Source: Triparma columacea (Eukaryota > Sar > Bolidophyceae > Parmales > Triparmaceae). From it: 25,712 nucleotides of DNA. Below the pieces are notes generated by a model. It saw nothing but the letters and a program-made list of their open reading frames with translations. It searched no databases and was not told where the DNA came from. The stretch is from contig BRYA01000365.1 of assembly GCA_030267965.1 (NCBI GenBank), positions 48,296-74,007 of the forward strand, written 5' to 3'. Made by a program: the position numbers and the translations under genes. This document shows positions 1 through 8,654 of the stretch, piece after piece. Within the stretch, counting starts at the first letter, position 1; every line of letters starts with the position of its first letter.

Positions 1-38
1 CCCTCACCCCCCCCCTCCCCCTCCCCCATTACCCGCAG

Positions 39-1124
39 TCATCCCCTTGGCTCCTCCTCACCTGCTTCATGGGGATAATGTGTTCCTTCATGGCCTACGG
101 GCTTCTCCTCGAGTACGCGACCAGCAACGGCAAGAAGCTCCACGAGCTATCTTTCCTCTTTGTGACATCTCTTCTGTACACAACGACAGCCTACCTCGGC
201 AGGACCGTGAGGGGGGAGGTTCCCAACGAGACAATTCCTCCCTACGAGTTCGCTGTGCTCGGGCTGACGTCGATGGGCTCAACATTTTGCAGCGTGAGAT
301 CCCTCCGCTACGTCATTTACCCGATCCAGATCCTTGCCAAGAGCTGCAAGCCGATCCCTGTGATGCTCTTTGGGGCAATTTTTGGGGAAAAGTACCCCAT
401 GAGGAAGTACATAAATGTCGGCTTGATCGTTTTTGGTGTCGCCTTGTTTATGGGAGGAGGCAACGCCTCCAACGGGGGAGGGAACAGTATGATGGGCCTC
501 TTCCTCCTATTTCTTTCCCTCTGCTTTGACGGTGGCACGGGGGCCTATGAGGACAAGCTCATGAACAAATCTAAAATTTCTCCCTTCGACCTAATGTTCA
601 ACATACAGCTCGGCAAGACAATCCTCGCCGGCATATTCCTCATCATTGGAAACCAGACACAAGCCTTCATCGACATGGTAAACGAAATGGGCCTCCTCCT
701 TGTCGCCCTGGGTTTGACTGGAGCTATGGGCCAGGTCTTCATTTTCGTCACAATCTCTCAGTTCGGGGCACTCACGTGCTCGATTATCGGGCTTGCCAGG
801 AAGGTCGCCACCCTCTGTGCCAGCATCGTCATCTACAACCACAGCTTGAACCTCGTCCAGGGGGGAGGCCTCTTCATTTGTGTCGGGGCCATGTTTATGA
901 ACTTCCTTGGGAAGCGGGGGAAGGGGGGCGGGCACGGACACGGGCACAGTCACGGACACGGAGGGGGGGGCGGAGCATCAGCGAACGAAGACGTTGATGC
1001 ACAGGAGAAAGAGAGTCTGCTCGTGGATGCTGGGGACACAGCTCATGAAGGAGGAGGAGGAGGAGGAGGGGGAAGAGGAGGAGGAAGGGGAAAAGAACAG
1101 GAGCTCGTGCAACTTAATGTTTAA
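39..1124 (+). CDS. SLC35B1: ER nucleotide(-sugar) transporter, SLC35B1/HUT1 family, 5' partial
   Basis: This is the last exon of a polytopic transporter of the UAA/SLC35B branch. The reading frame is open upstream of the first ATG (69) back to an acceptor at 37-38 (C-rich tract then CCGCAG), so the exon starts at 39 and the true start lies left of the window. The segment SCKPIPVMLFG, followed by KYPMRKY and GLIVFGVALFM, matches the SLC35B1 core closely. Later parts (DGGTGAYEDKL, ALGLTGAMGQVFIF, FGALTCSIIGLARK) fit the second half of the ten-helix fold. Family members in the ER membrane exchange ATP/ADP or carry UDP-galactose/UDP-glucose. The tail is odd: HGHGHSHGHG at nt ~934-960, then Gly/Glu-rich sequence to the stop, with no clear KKxx retrieval signal. 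Family assignment is firm; substrate is inferred. Confidence 0.88.
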   Translation, partial: SSPWLLLTCFMGIMCSFMAYGLLLEYATSNGKKLHELSFLFVTSLLYTTTAYLGRTVRGEVPNETIPPYEFAVLGLTSMGSTFCSVRSLRYVIYPIQILAKSCKPIPVMLFGAIFGEKYPMRKYINVGLIVFGVALFMGGGNASNGGGNSMMGLFLLFLSLCFDGGTGAYEDKLMNKSKISPFDLMFNIQLGKTILAGIFLIIGNQTQAFIDMVNEMGLLLVALGLTGAMGQVFIFVTISQFGALTCSIIGLARKVATLCASIVIYNHSLNLVQGGGLFICVGAMFMNFLGKRGKGGGHGHGHSHGHGGGGGASANEDVDAQEKESLLVDAGDTAHEGGGGGGGGRGGGRGKEQELVQLNV

Positions 1125-1193
1125 ATTCCATTTTTCCCCAAAAGACAAGGAATCCTAAGCACTTTTCCACCCCCTTCCCCTCACCTCTTTCCA

Positions 1194-2093
1194 ATGGTCA
1201 TCGGCGACACGCCCATCTCAATAACTCTGACAAAGAACGAACTCCACCCTGATGATGTAATGACTACGCACACTCTTACCTCTGCAGAAAATAGCACAGG
1301 TGCACCGACCCCCATTGCTCCACCAATAGTTTCTACCCCTGTGGAGAGACTCCCATTTGTAATAGAATCGATACATGACGACGAAACCGATGTGGAAACT
1401 GGGATGAGGTTGACACTAAACCCACCCTTTGTTTCTATCCCATTCAACCACACCCTTTCTACAACCCTTGAGGAGGATGCTTTGGCTCCGTTGTTTGGTG
1501 GCGTGGAGTGGGCTGGAACAAGGTTCTGGGCCGCCGCTCAACAGACAATTGAGGTCCTTCAGGAAAGGAAAATGCTGCTCGTCCCGAAGACGAAGAGGGT
1601 GCTTGAACTTGGCGCAGGGTTGGGCGTCCCTGGAATATGTGTCAGTGAAATGTACGATTCGGTGGAGTCTGTGATTGTGACGGATAGCGAGAACCTTCTA
1701 CCACAGTTGACCAAGAATACCGAGTCGTTGGAGAAGGTCCACCCGGCGGCCCTCTGGTGGGGTGAGGATGATGTCTCTTTGCTCAGCAAGGACGGTAAGG
1801 GGTGGGATCTGGTTCTTTGCTGCGACTGCATTTACGAGCCGCTCTACGGGGACAGCTGGGCGAAGCTTGTGGACGTACTGGTCCAAATATTCTCCCTTAA
1901 CGACGAGACTGTGGCCCTCGTGTCTTGTGAGAGGAGGAAGGGGGATAGAGTGGAAGACTGGGTCATCCTGTGCGAGTCAAAGGGTCTAGTCGTGTCGATG
2001 GAGGATAGGGGGAGCGAGGGTTGCGAGGAAATGCAGTGGTGCGAAGGCCAGAGGACAGGGAAAGTTGAGGTCTTCACCGTCGTAATAAAATAG
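1194..2093 (+). CDS. METTL21-like protein methyltransferase (Methyltransf_16 family)
   Basis: A 299-residue single-exon protein. The first ~95 residues are Thr/Pro-rich and look disordered. The catalytic fold follows: EWAGTRFW (105-112, the typical W-x-x-[AGS] lead-in), the SAM-binding motif I VLELGAGLGVPG (136-147), the acidic end of strand beta-2 VTDSE (162-166), and the post-motif DCIY (211-214), which corresponds to the [D/E]xx[Y/F] signature of the seven-beta-strand METTL21/VCP-KMT group. These enzymes methylate lysines on chaperones, elongation factors or AAA ATPases; the target here cannot be told from sequence. The start ATG is the first in frame and lies 69 bp after the transporter stop. 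It is tail-to-tail with the PP2C gene, 56 bp apart. Confidence 0.82.
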   Translation: MVIGDTPISITLTKNELHPDDVMTTHTLTSAENSTGAPTPIAPPIVSTPVERLPFVIESIHDDETDVETGMRLTLNPPFVSIPFNHTLSTTLEEDALAPLFGGVEWAGTRFWAAAQQTIEVLQERKMLLVPKTKRVLELGAGLGVPGICVSEMYDSVESVIVTDSENLLPQLTKNTESLEKVHPAALWWGEDDVSLLSKDGKGWDLVLCCDCIYEPLYGDSWAKLVDVLVQIFSLNDETVALVSCERRKGDRVEDWVILCESKGLVVSMEDRGSEGCEEMQWCEGQRTGKVEVFTVVIK

Positions 2094-2149
2094 TGTGAAT
2101 CGGTCTCTAACATGCTTCATTCTTTTTTAGCTTTCAAAAGCACACCCTA

Positions 2150-3562
2150 CTATAGTGAAATTGGCCCCTTCCCCGGGTGCGCATTCAGAAAAACTATGAC
2201 AGCGGTGACATCATCTACATATTCATTGGTCCCCATTGTCCACTTTTTGACTGCATCGCAAACTAGTCGCTCAGCAACTTCCTGAGGATTCTTCTTAATC
2301 CTTATCATCTCAGAAATCGTGGAGGAGATGAAGGAGAGGGAGAGGAAATCAAAAATGCCGTCACTGCCCAAAATTAGAAATCTGTCGTCCTTCGCGAAGC
2401 TCCTCGTACCGACATCTGGCTCGGTGGTGACCCCAACCGTAGCAACAAGGTCATCCCCGAAACTCCTCGTCATGGCAAGCCCCGGTAAGTCCTCATTCTT
2501 CAGGCACACCCTCTTAACTCCACTCATGTTTACTATTCTACCTCCCGCCTTCTGGATCCTCTCAGCCTCCCCCGGCATGTCGGGGTCGTGGTCTACCGTC
2601 AACTCGACCACTTCAGCCACCCTCTGCTTCCCCCTCCCAAGCACTAGCCTACTGTCTCCGACATTGAAGTGAAGAATCTTGCAAATTTTTGTGTTTACGA
2701 GGGACATAACGCCAGTACAACCACTGAACTTACTATCGATGCTCTTGCACGCAGTGAGTTTCTTCGAAGCCATCCGACATGCAGCCGCAATGAGCTTGGT
2801 GGCCGAGTCCTCCTGGAATGAGATGAGAATCTTGTTCTTCGCCCCAATGTGGTCCAAAATGCAGTCTCTGACAAAATGACTGCAGGCGTCGCCCACTGGG
2901 CCATGGCCGTCAAACACACCGAAAAGGGTCAAGTGCGGGTTCCCCCCAAGGCAATCCTCTATTAAGAACGTGTCCTGGTTTCCCTTCCGCACCTTTTTCT
3001 TGGTGTTTCCAGCCCTCGTGCACGCGGCATACCAGAGCTCCATATTGAGACTCCTCGTTCCCCCGTTCACGTGCCCTGTGTAGTCGTGATGGTCAGGCAG
3101 ATAATTGAAATTGGTCGTCGCTGCCTTCTTGAGGGTTGGAATCTTTATGTTCCTCGTTTTTGGGTCAACGGGGCTGAGCCTCCCGACCTGGAGAAGCCTC
3201 TCTCTCTTCGAAGTCTCATCCAGCTTCCCTGTTGCATTTCTATTGCCCTTCTTGGGGGTTTCAAAAGGACTAACGTACTCCCCCTGTGGACTTAATCCTA
3301 CTCTCATGCTAGGTTCGGACTTGCTCCTGCCCTCAGAGGCAATCTTCTTCGCCCCCCCAATCTTGGGAAAGATATTCTTTTTCTCCTTTTTCACTTGAAC
3401 CACTGGGTGCAGCGTATTGCTCATCTTCCTACCCCTCTTACCCCGAAAGAGACCGAAAGGCCCACCCTTGGTTGGGGTGACATTATGCGCCAGAGTCTTA
3501 TTACGTTGCTTTACCGGGGGCGAACCATCCTTCGTCACTGGAGTCGATGAGCGCGATCCCAT
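2150..3562 (-). CDS. PP2C-type (PPM) serine/threonine phosphatase
   Basis: A 470-residue intronless PPM phosphatase. Residues ~180-460 form the catalytic domain: GNQD (194-197), VFDGHG (216-221, metal-binding Asp and Gly), FSGCTGV (279-285), FNVGDSRLVL (299-308), DHDPDMPGEAERI (324-336), LAMTRSFGD (362-370), LGSDGIFDFL (398-407) and the final metal Asp in VDDVTAVIV (449-457). All metal ligands expected of an active enzyme are visible. The first ~175 residues are basic and low-complexity. The N-terminus begins MGSRSS, with Gly2 and Ser6, a fit to the N-myristoylation consensus, which suggests but does not prove membrane anchoring. The ATG at 3562 is the first in frame. Substrate unknown. Confidence 0.92.
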   Translation of the reverse strand: MGSRSSTPVTKDGSPPVKQRNKTLAHNVTPTKGGPFGLFRGKRGRKMSNTLHPVVQVKKEKKNIFPKIGGAKKIASEGRSKSEPSMRVGLSPQGEYVSPFETPKKGNRNATGKLDETSKRERLLQVGRLSPVDPKTRNIKIPTLKKAATTNFNYLPDHHDYTGHVNGGTRSLNMELWYAACTRAGNTKKKVRKGNQDTFLIEDCLGGNPHLTLFGVFDGHGPVGDACSHFVRDCILDHIGAKNKILISFQEDSATKLIAAACRMASKKLTACKSIDSKFSGCTGVMSLVNTKICKILHFNVGDSRLVLGRGKQRVAEVVELTVDHDPDMPGEAERIQKAGGRIVNMSGVKRVCLKNEDLPGLAMTRSFGDDLVATVGVTTEPDVGTRSFAKDDRFLILGSDGIFDFLSLSFISSTISEMIRIKKNPQEVAERLVCDAVKKWTMGTNEYVDDVTAVIVFLNAHPGKGPISL

Positions 3563-4193
3563 TTCTATTTGGGTGTCAACCAGCCGTCAACTAGGTGTCT
3601 CTATTATTTAACTTTTGTTTAAGTTTGGAGAAGTATTCTTTCAAACAAAGATATCGGCGGCTCGACGATCAAAACCGGCCTCTTAATGCGTCTACCGACG
3701 AGTAAAACAACACAAGTTCCACTGCCCCACGTCAATAGGAAAACCTGACAGCAAAGCAAAAATTCGCAACGCAGTCACACTAAGTAGTCCAACTAATCCT
3801 AACCGTAAGCGAGGACTCCGACGGTTGGACGCGAAGACTTTAGGTCACTAAAGAAGACCCGGGGCTTCTTTTCGATATTTCGTCACGCTGAAGGTAAAGA
3901 ATGGGGAGGGAAGAGTAGTTCACTACCCCTGGGTACGCCAACAAAAATGAACGAGGAACACCTGCCTCGTGGAATTCGCTCCGAATCTATGCTCAGAAAT
4001 TTAATTACCCAGCCCGGTATCCCGCCCCCTTTTAGCCCCCCCCACTCCACCAAATTCCGTGAGAGACGCCTCCTAACAGTGCGAACAACGAATACTCTCC
4101 CTTGCCCTCCCCACCAACACCACCAACTGAAAGTCCCGGGACAAAATCGAGAGGACAAGCCTTTATTCCATCCCCACCTCCCACAAAATCGTC
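3563..4193. promoter_or_regulatory. Intergenic region between divergent genes
   Basis: 631 bp separate the PP2C start (minus strand) from the start used for the next plus-strand gene, so the region should hold both 5' flanks. I see no RNA gene, no repeat and no convincing core promoter element. An open frame at 3947-4209 may be a first exon of the downstream gene, because it ends at a good donor (GTGAGA at 4210) in the phase needed to join the acceptor ending at 4378. Confidence 0.4.
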
Positions 4194-4907
4194 ATGGCTG
4201 TCTACCATCGTGAGAGTTTTCAAAATTTTAGACAACTGCATCACTGTACACCCAGCGAAGTGAGTTCTAGATGTTGGAATTATCGCGGAATTATCAGCTC
4301 ATCCCACTCTTGGCCCCCTGTTATTGTTCCAGCGATTCCCATTCCAACCCCCCCCCCCCCCTGCGCACGCTCTCACAGGGACTTTCCCATTTCCCCCGAT
4401 GCACAGAAATACTTGAACTTCTGCAAGGTACTATTGTCTGAGGTGAAGGATTGCGATTACATCAAAGCCTTGAAGGTTGCCAAGGCTCAGGGCTTGTTGA
4501 AGGATGTGAAAGGCAAGGGCGGGGCCGCCAAGGAGAGCGAGGACAAGAAGGGCAAGGGTGCTGACGGCGAAACCCTTGCGGTTGGTGAGGAAGACGAAAT
4601 TTTGGTTAATGATGATGGGGACACTGGGACGTGCCCCGTTCCATCTGGGGGAGAAAGAGGAGAGCCGAACACTATCGAGCTAGCGAGGGACAATACCTAT
4701 GCAGCCCTCACGCTGATTACCAAGCTCGAAGAGGTAATATTGGTGGCCTGGGTGCTCTCCAAAGGTGGGCCCAGTCGCGCTTCAGCCAGGGTTGAAATGT
4801 GTAAGGGATTCATCGACAAGAGGCAGGAGTGCAAATTCATCCTCGACTTTGTGCAACCGTCGGCTGCCAAGTGGCACACGACGAGGAGGGCCAACATGCT
4901 CAGGTGA
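4194..4907 (+). CDS. Hypothetical protein, first exon uncertain
   Basis: I do not recognise this protein. The well-supported part is 4379-4907, reading DFPISPDAQKYLNFC, then a helical stretch (LLSEVKDCDYIKALKVAKAQ), a charged Lys/Gly-rich linker, and a helical C-terminal part ending TTRRANMLR. The part before 4379 looks intronic: it holds a C14-type tract and ends TCTCACAG at 4378, a strong acceptor. A donor GTGAGT at 4260 would break the frame. A donor GTGAGA at 4210 keeps the frame only if exon 1 is read from ATG 3947 (joined 3947-4209 with 4379-4907). The continuous reading from ATG 4194 is the simplest alternative. The end also has a donor-like CAG|GTGAGG (4901-4909) overlapping the TGA stop, but no acceptor is evident before the next gene starts 92 bp later. 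Confidence 0.45.
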   Translation: MAVYHRESFQNFRQLHHCTPSEVSSRCWNYRGIISSSHSWPPVIVPAIPIPTPPPPCARSHRDFPISPDAQKYLNFCKVLLSEVKDCDYIKALKVAKAQGLLKDVKGKGGAAKESEDKKGKGADGETLAVGEEDEILVNDDGDTGTCPVPSGGERGEPNTIELARDNTYAALTLITKLEEVILVAWVLSKGGPSRASARVEMCKGFIDKRQECKFILDFVQPSAAKWHTTRRANMLR

Positions 4908-4999
4908 GGATTGAGTGAGGAGCGCAGGGAGAGCGATAGCGAGAGGGAGAGAGTGAGAGAGCCGAGAGAGAGAAAGAGATAACGAGAAAGAGAGAGACA

Positions 5000-6040
5000 A
5001 TGGACGCTAGCGTGAGGACGTTGCTAACCTTAAACTCTTCGAAAACCACCCAAAACCGCAGGGACCACTCGAAAGAGATAAGAGAACTCCACGCAAAGAG
5101 CGACCTTCTCCTCACAATTTTTGCAACCCTCGGGGTGTCGGCGGGCCAGATTTTCCTGGCCACCCAGGTAGTGGGAAAGTACGGCTTAGCCTTCGACGCC
5201 CTGCTCGCCGCCACCGTCGGCTCCTTCTTTGCCTTCGGTTTCCAGGCCTTGAACCACATCCTCATGCACTCCCGGGTGAGGAGCGTCGCTCTCAAGAAGG
5301 GCCTGGCGCTCGTGGCCTCGAGCTGCTCGCCCCTCCCCTGGTTCAGCTACTACATGGCGGACGGCCACAAGAGGCACCACATGAACGCAGGGAGCGAGAC
5401 CGACATTGACAGGCAGGCGCTCTTCTGGATCTGGGAGGGGGTCCCCCACAAGAGCCTCGACAACACCCTCGGGTCCCTTCTCTGGGTGTCCCTCGCGGCC
5501 CTCTTCCTCCCCGTCGCCTACATGTACTCCCTCTTCTACTGCTTCTATCATGTGCCCAAGAATAATATGGTCGAGATGGCCCACTTCCTAACTGAGTCCG
5601 CCACCACCCTGCTCACCATGATGTTCACTTGGAGGGCTAACCCTTGCCTGTCCTCCATCTTGTACCTTGTCTTCAGCGGCGCCTTCTCCATGGGCTTCCT
5701 CGCCCACCCTTACCTCGGGTTCTGGATCCTCCAGCACCTCTGCGTCCTCAACCCCCTGGATCCCTCCTCCTCCCAGCCCACAGTCAGCTACTACGGTAGC
5801 CCCGCCTGGAACTGGCTAAACTTCAACATCCTCTACCACGTCGAGCACCACGACTTCAGCAAGCTCCCCTGGCACTTGGCCGGGACGGTCAGGGACCTGG
5901 CCCCGGAGTACTACGACGGGCTGAAGCACTGCGACAGCATCAGAGGGCTGGTGGGATTCTGGCTCAGGGCGAAGGGGAAGAAGATGGACTTCTGCTGCGA
6001 GCACCTGTTCGGGCAGGACTACGTTACGCGCGGCAGCTAA
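5000..6040 (+). CDS. Sphingolipid delta-4 desaturase-like fatty acyl desaturase (DES family)
   Basis: A 346-residue membrane di-iron desaturase. The three histidine boxes are present: HILMH (86-90), HKRHH (123-127) and HVEHH (280-284). The third box and what follows, HVEHHDFSKLPW then RDLAPEYYDGL, is the DES1/DEGS signature. The N-terminal part also fits the lipid-desaturase lead segment (NRRDHSKEIRELHAK, 19-33). Hydrophobic stretches flank the boxes as expected for an ER enzyme. DES1 inserts the 4,5-trans double bond in dihydroceramide; some relatives hydroxylate C4, so the exact reaction is inferred. The start is the first ATG in frame, after a 90-bp GA-rich leader. It is tail-to-tail with the GUP1-like gene, 49 bp away. 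At 346 residues it is slightly longer than the ~323 residues of animal DEGS1. Confidence 0.85.
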   Translation: MDASVRTLLTLNSSKTTQNRRDHSKEIRELHAKSDLLLTIFATLGVSAGQIFLATQVVGKYGLAFDALLAATVGSFFAFGFQALNHILMHSRVRSVALKKGLALVASSCSPLPWFSYYMADGHKRHHMNAGSETDIDRQALFWIWEGVPHKSLDNTLGSLLWVSLAALFLPVAYMYSLFYCFYHVPKNNMVEMAHFLTESATTLLTMMFTWRANPCLSSILYLVFSGAFSMGFLAHPYLGFWILQHLCVLNPLDPSSSQPTVSYYGSPAWNWLNFNILYHVEHHDFSKLPWHLAGTVRDLAPEYYDGLKHCDSIRGLVGFWLRAKGKKMDFCCEHLFGQDYVTRGS

Positions 6041-6089
6041 ATACAAATAAGTTAGTGTTCCGTTTTTTGGGAGGGCTAAAATCTATCTA

Positions 6090-6893
6090 TCAAGTTATTT
6101 TCACCTGTGTGCTCCCCCTCTCCGTCGCCTTCTTCTCAATCTCCCTAATTTCGAACATAACCATAACCGCCGCGTAAAAAAATGCCACCGTCCCCCCCGC
6201 GAACTTGGCGTTCTCCCACCCCCCCACCAGTCCCTCCGCCGCGTTCCTAGTGCTCTCAATGCCCCCCCCGTACCCCACGCTGTTCATCCCCATCATGACG
6301 AATATAAGTCCCGCCCCCGCGCCCGCCTCTACAGTCCTCTCCCACCAATTCCTCCCCCCCCCCCCCCCCCCCATCCTCCCCTTAACCATCTCCCAAGCCT
6401 TCCCCCCCGCCCCCTCAACCGCGAACGCGGCAGCGTTAAGTCCCCCCCAAACGAACAGCTTCATCTCCGCGTCATGCCACAAACTAACGAACCCGAATAC
6501 CGCTGTGGCCGCTACGTACTTATTCCCCCTCCCCCCCATGGGTACGTATATGTACCTGACGAGCCATAAGTTAAAGCTGGAATGCCAACCTTTCCAGAAC
6601 CCGCTTACGCACCAGTTATCATTGAACGCTCTGTTCATGTTCTCAGGTGGGTCGACACCGTCCCAAATAGACCAGGCTCTACCGAACCTCCATAGGGTTA
6701 GGAATTTCAACCACATTGCCGCTAAGGTGAACCATATAACGCCGCCCATTTGCGAGGATGTTAGTTGTGTTGACCAGCCTGCACGTGAGAGGGAGAAGGG
6801 GTGGACTATTGATAGTAGTGCGTCGAGGTACGCTAGTCCCGCTACGGTTAAGAGGGTGTAAGCTACTTTGTAAGGGAGCGTTAGGGAGGAGGG

Positions 6894-6929
<36 letters not shown>

Positions 6930-8078
6930 TGTGGGGGAGGGGGGGGGGAGGACGTGACGCATGTAGGAGTTGAAGGTTATGGTAGGGCCGGCGAGGAAGA
7001 GGGGGGCGTAGAAGGAGTGGGAGAGGAGGTTGGGGTAGGTGTAGAGGTTGGGGGGGAGGGGGGAGGTGGAGAGGGACTTGTAGTGGGAGGGGGGGGGGGG
7101 GAAGAAGGGATTGGGGGGAGGGGAGGGGGAGGGGAGAGAAGAGGAGGGGGGAGGGGGGGGAGAAGAAGAGGAGGAGGAGGAGGAGGAGGAAGAGGAGGAG
7201 GAGGAGGAGGAGGAGGGAGGTGACGAGGAGGATAGGACCGAGTAGTGGTGGTCGAGGGAGAAGCTAATTAGCCGGAGGAGGACGAGGTTCATGCTCAGGT
7301 GCCAGTCGTACTCCCCGGACCAGACGCCAGAGTCGAGCCAGGAGAAGGAGGGGCCGAGGATGTGGCCGTAGGTTAACTTGGAACGCAATGGGAAGTTAGG
7401 CTGGGGGGTTGGTTACGGGTGGGTGGGGGTCAGGGGTTTGGGGGGGGGGTTGTGGGCGGGGCCTTTGAGTGTTGGTTTGCAAGGCAGTTTCAACCATCCT
7501 CTCACCTCCTTTGCGAATATGGTGAAAAGCGCCAGCGTCCAAATGACGGGTGTGTGGTACTTGGTCCCCGCCAGAGCCTTGGTCGTCCTGTAGAACGCGA
7601 CCGTGAACGCCAGCGGAAAGGCGGTGCCCGCGCCGTGGATGTACAGGACGAACGCGGAGCCTATGAGGAGGTTCACGTTGGAGTTGCGCGAGGGAGACCT
7701 CTTGGGAGAATTTGACTTTAGGAGCAGGCCGAGCAGCGTGCTGCATACGGCGAAGAGCGTGAGGAGGGGTAGAGACGACCTGAAGGAAGTCCACTGGGGG
7801 TCACCCGCGTCAGTTACGTAGGCGGGTTTGGAGGTGGTGGAGAAATGGGGGTTTGGGGGGGTGAGGGTAGAGGTGAAGATGGAATCTGTATACTTTAGGT
7901 ACCTGCTGCAACGGTTGGGATGGCCGGCTGGGTGGGGTGGGGTGGGGGAGAATTGGTAGTGAGGATTGTGTAAGTGTATGTTGGTTGAGTGTATGCAGGC
8001 TAGGCTTTTCTCTTGGGTCTCTCTTTCCTCTTTCCTCTCCTCCACTTCTCCCTTCAACATTGGGTTCAACATTTCCAT
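6090..8078 (-). CDS. GUP1: GUP1-type MBOAT O-acyltransferase (GPI-anchor remodelling)
   Basis: Two exons, complement(join(6090..7400, 7506..8078)), ~627 residues; the 105-nt intron has donor GAG|GTGAGA and acceptor CCCCCCAG|CC, and phase 0 is kept. Exon 1 gives DPQWTSFRSSLPLL, LYIHGAGTAFPLAF and FTIFAKE; exon 2 gives DYSV-type MBOAT helices, SFYAPLFLAGP, NDNWCVSGFWKGWHSSFN, RYIYVPMGG and SLWHDAEMKLFVWG. These match the GUP1/HHAT branch; the catalytic His codon of SLWHD is at 6474-6476. GUP1 re-acylates lyso-GPI anchors with a long chain in the ER. Two loops carry Ser/Pro runs (encoded by GGA/GAG repeats on the + strand, 6894-7230), unusual for the family. The start is uncertain: in-frame ATGs exist at 8078, 8072, 8060 and 8225, and the frame stays open to 8435 through AT-rich sequence that I take to be 5' flank. 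The gene is head-to-head with PER1. Confidence 0.85.
6894..7230 (-). repeat. Low-complexity GGA/GAG microsatellite within the MBOAT coding exon
   Basis: Near-continuous homopurine sequence on the + strand made of GGA, GAG and G runs, with the longest GGA array at about 7160-7216. On the coding (minus) strand it reads as Ser and Pro runs. The tract falls in loops between conserved MBOAT segments, so the enzyme core is not interrupted. Confidence 0.85.
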
Positions 8079-8654
8079 CTCCTCCCTGCTTTCCTTCACT
8101 ACAACTCCTCCACTTTGTTGCACTTCCCCCCAAAGGATCTTCCCCCTGCAACTCTCACCTCTGAACTCCTTTTGATAACATATTTGCTGTAATTGTGTTT
8201 GTATACTTGTTAAACTTGGTCCCATTGAATAATATATAACTATATAATATATTAGGTATTCTAAACTGAATAAACGTGACTGTATGAGAATAGATTTGCC
8301 ATGATTTCGATAACTTTTCAACAAAAGCATTCCAAAAAATATTCCAAAACACAACGGTTCAAACAAGAACGACGTGACAAAGTAGATTAAGTGATAATGA
8401 ACGCCATACACGCCATTGGAGGAGATCCAAAGCATTGTAGCGTGCGGAGAGGAGAATGTAAAGAGGAGTTTTGAGGGAGAAATCGTCGAAGAAAATCAAT
8501 CCGGAGCAAGCCCAGACAAAGTTTTCTGTTATCACCTTATATTAGAATATCACCACACACACATTACCTACACACCATCCAAAATACTCAAACAACAAAC
8601 ACAACCACCACCATCTATTATCACCCATAAAAATACTACCAAGATACCAAAGCC
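8079..8654. promoter_or_regulatory. Shared divergent promoter region, GUP1-like / PER1
   Basis: The 576 bp between the chosen GUP1-like start and the PER1 start contain the most AT-rich patch of this half of the window, notably TAATATATAACTATATAATA near 8229-8248. The change of composition at about 8165 is the main reason for not extending the MBOAT protein to 8435. Both genes would draw on this region for transcription. No RNA gene or repeat family recognised. Confidence 0.45.

Noticed and set aside
4908..5060. Splice of the hypothetical gene (donor 4904) into the desaturase gene as one transcript
   Set aside because: No acceptor with a pyrimidine tract exists in the GA-rich leader, and the desaturase has its own ATG and intact conserved N-terminus.
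5186..5584. 132-residue minus-strand open frame
   Set aside because: It lies inside the conserved desaturase coding sequence, antisense to it.
6205..6861. 218-residue open frame on the plus strand
   Set aside because: It is antisense to the conserved MBOAT exon and its Pro/Ser/Ala content comes from the C-rich strand.
6894..7223. Glycine-rich 109-residue open frame on the plus strand
   Set aside because: It is the antisense reading of the Ser/Pro microsatellite.
8079..8435. Extension of the GUP1-like protein to the first codon of the open frame
   Set aside because: The sequence becomes AT-rich past ~8165 and the added residues match nothing in the family; the next gene starts only 220 bp further on, so this is more likely promoter.
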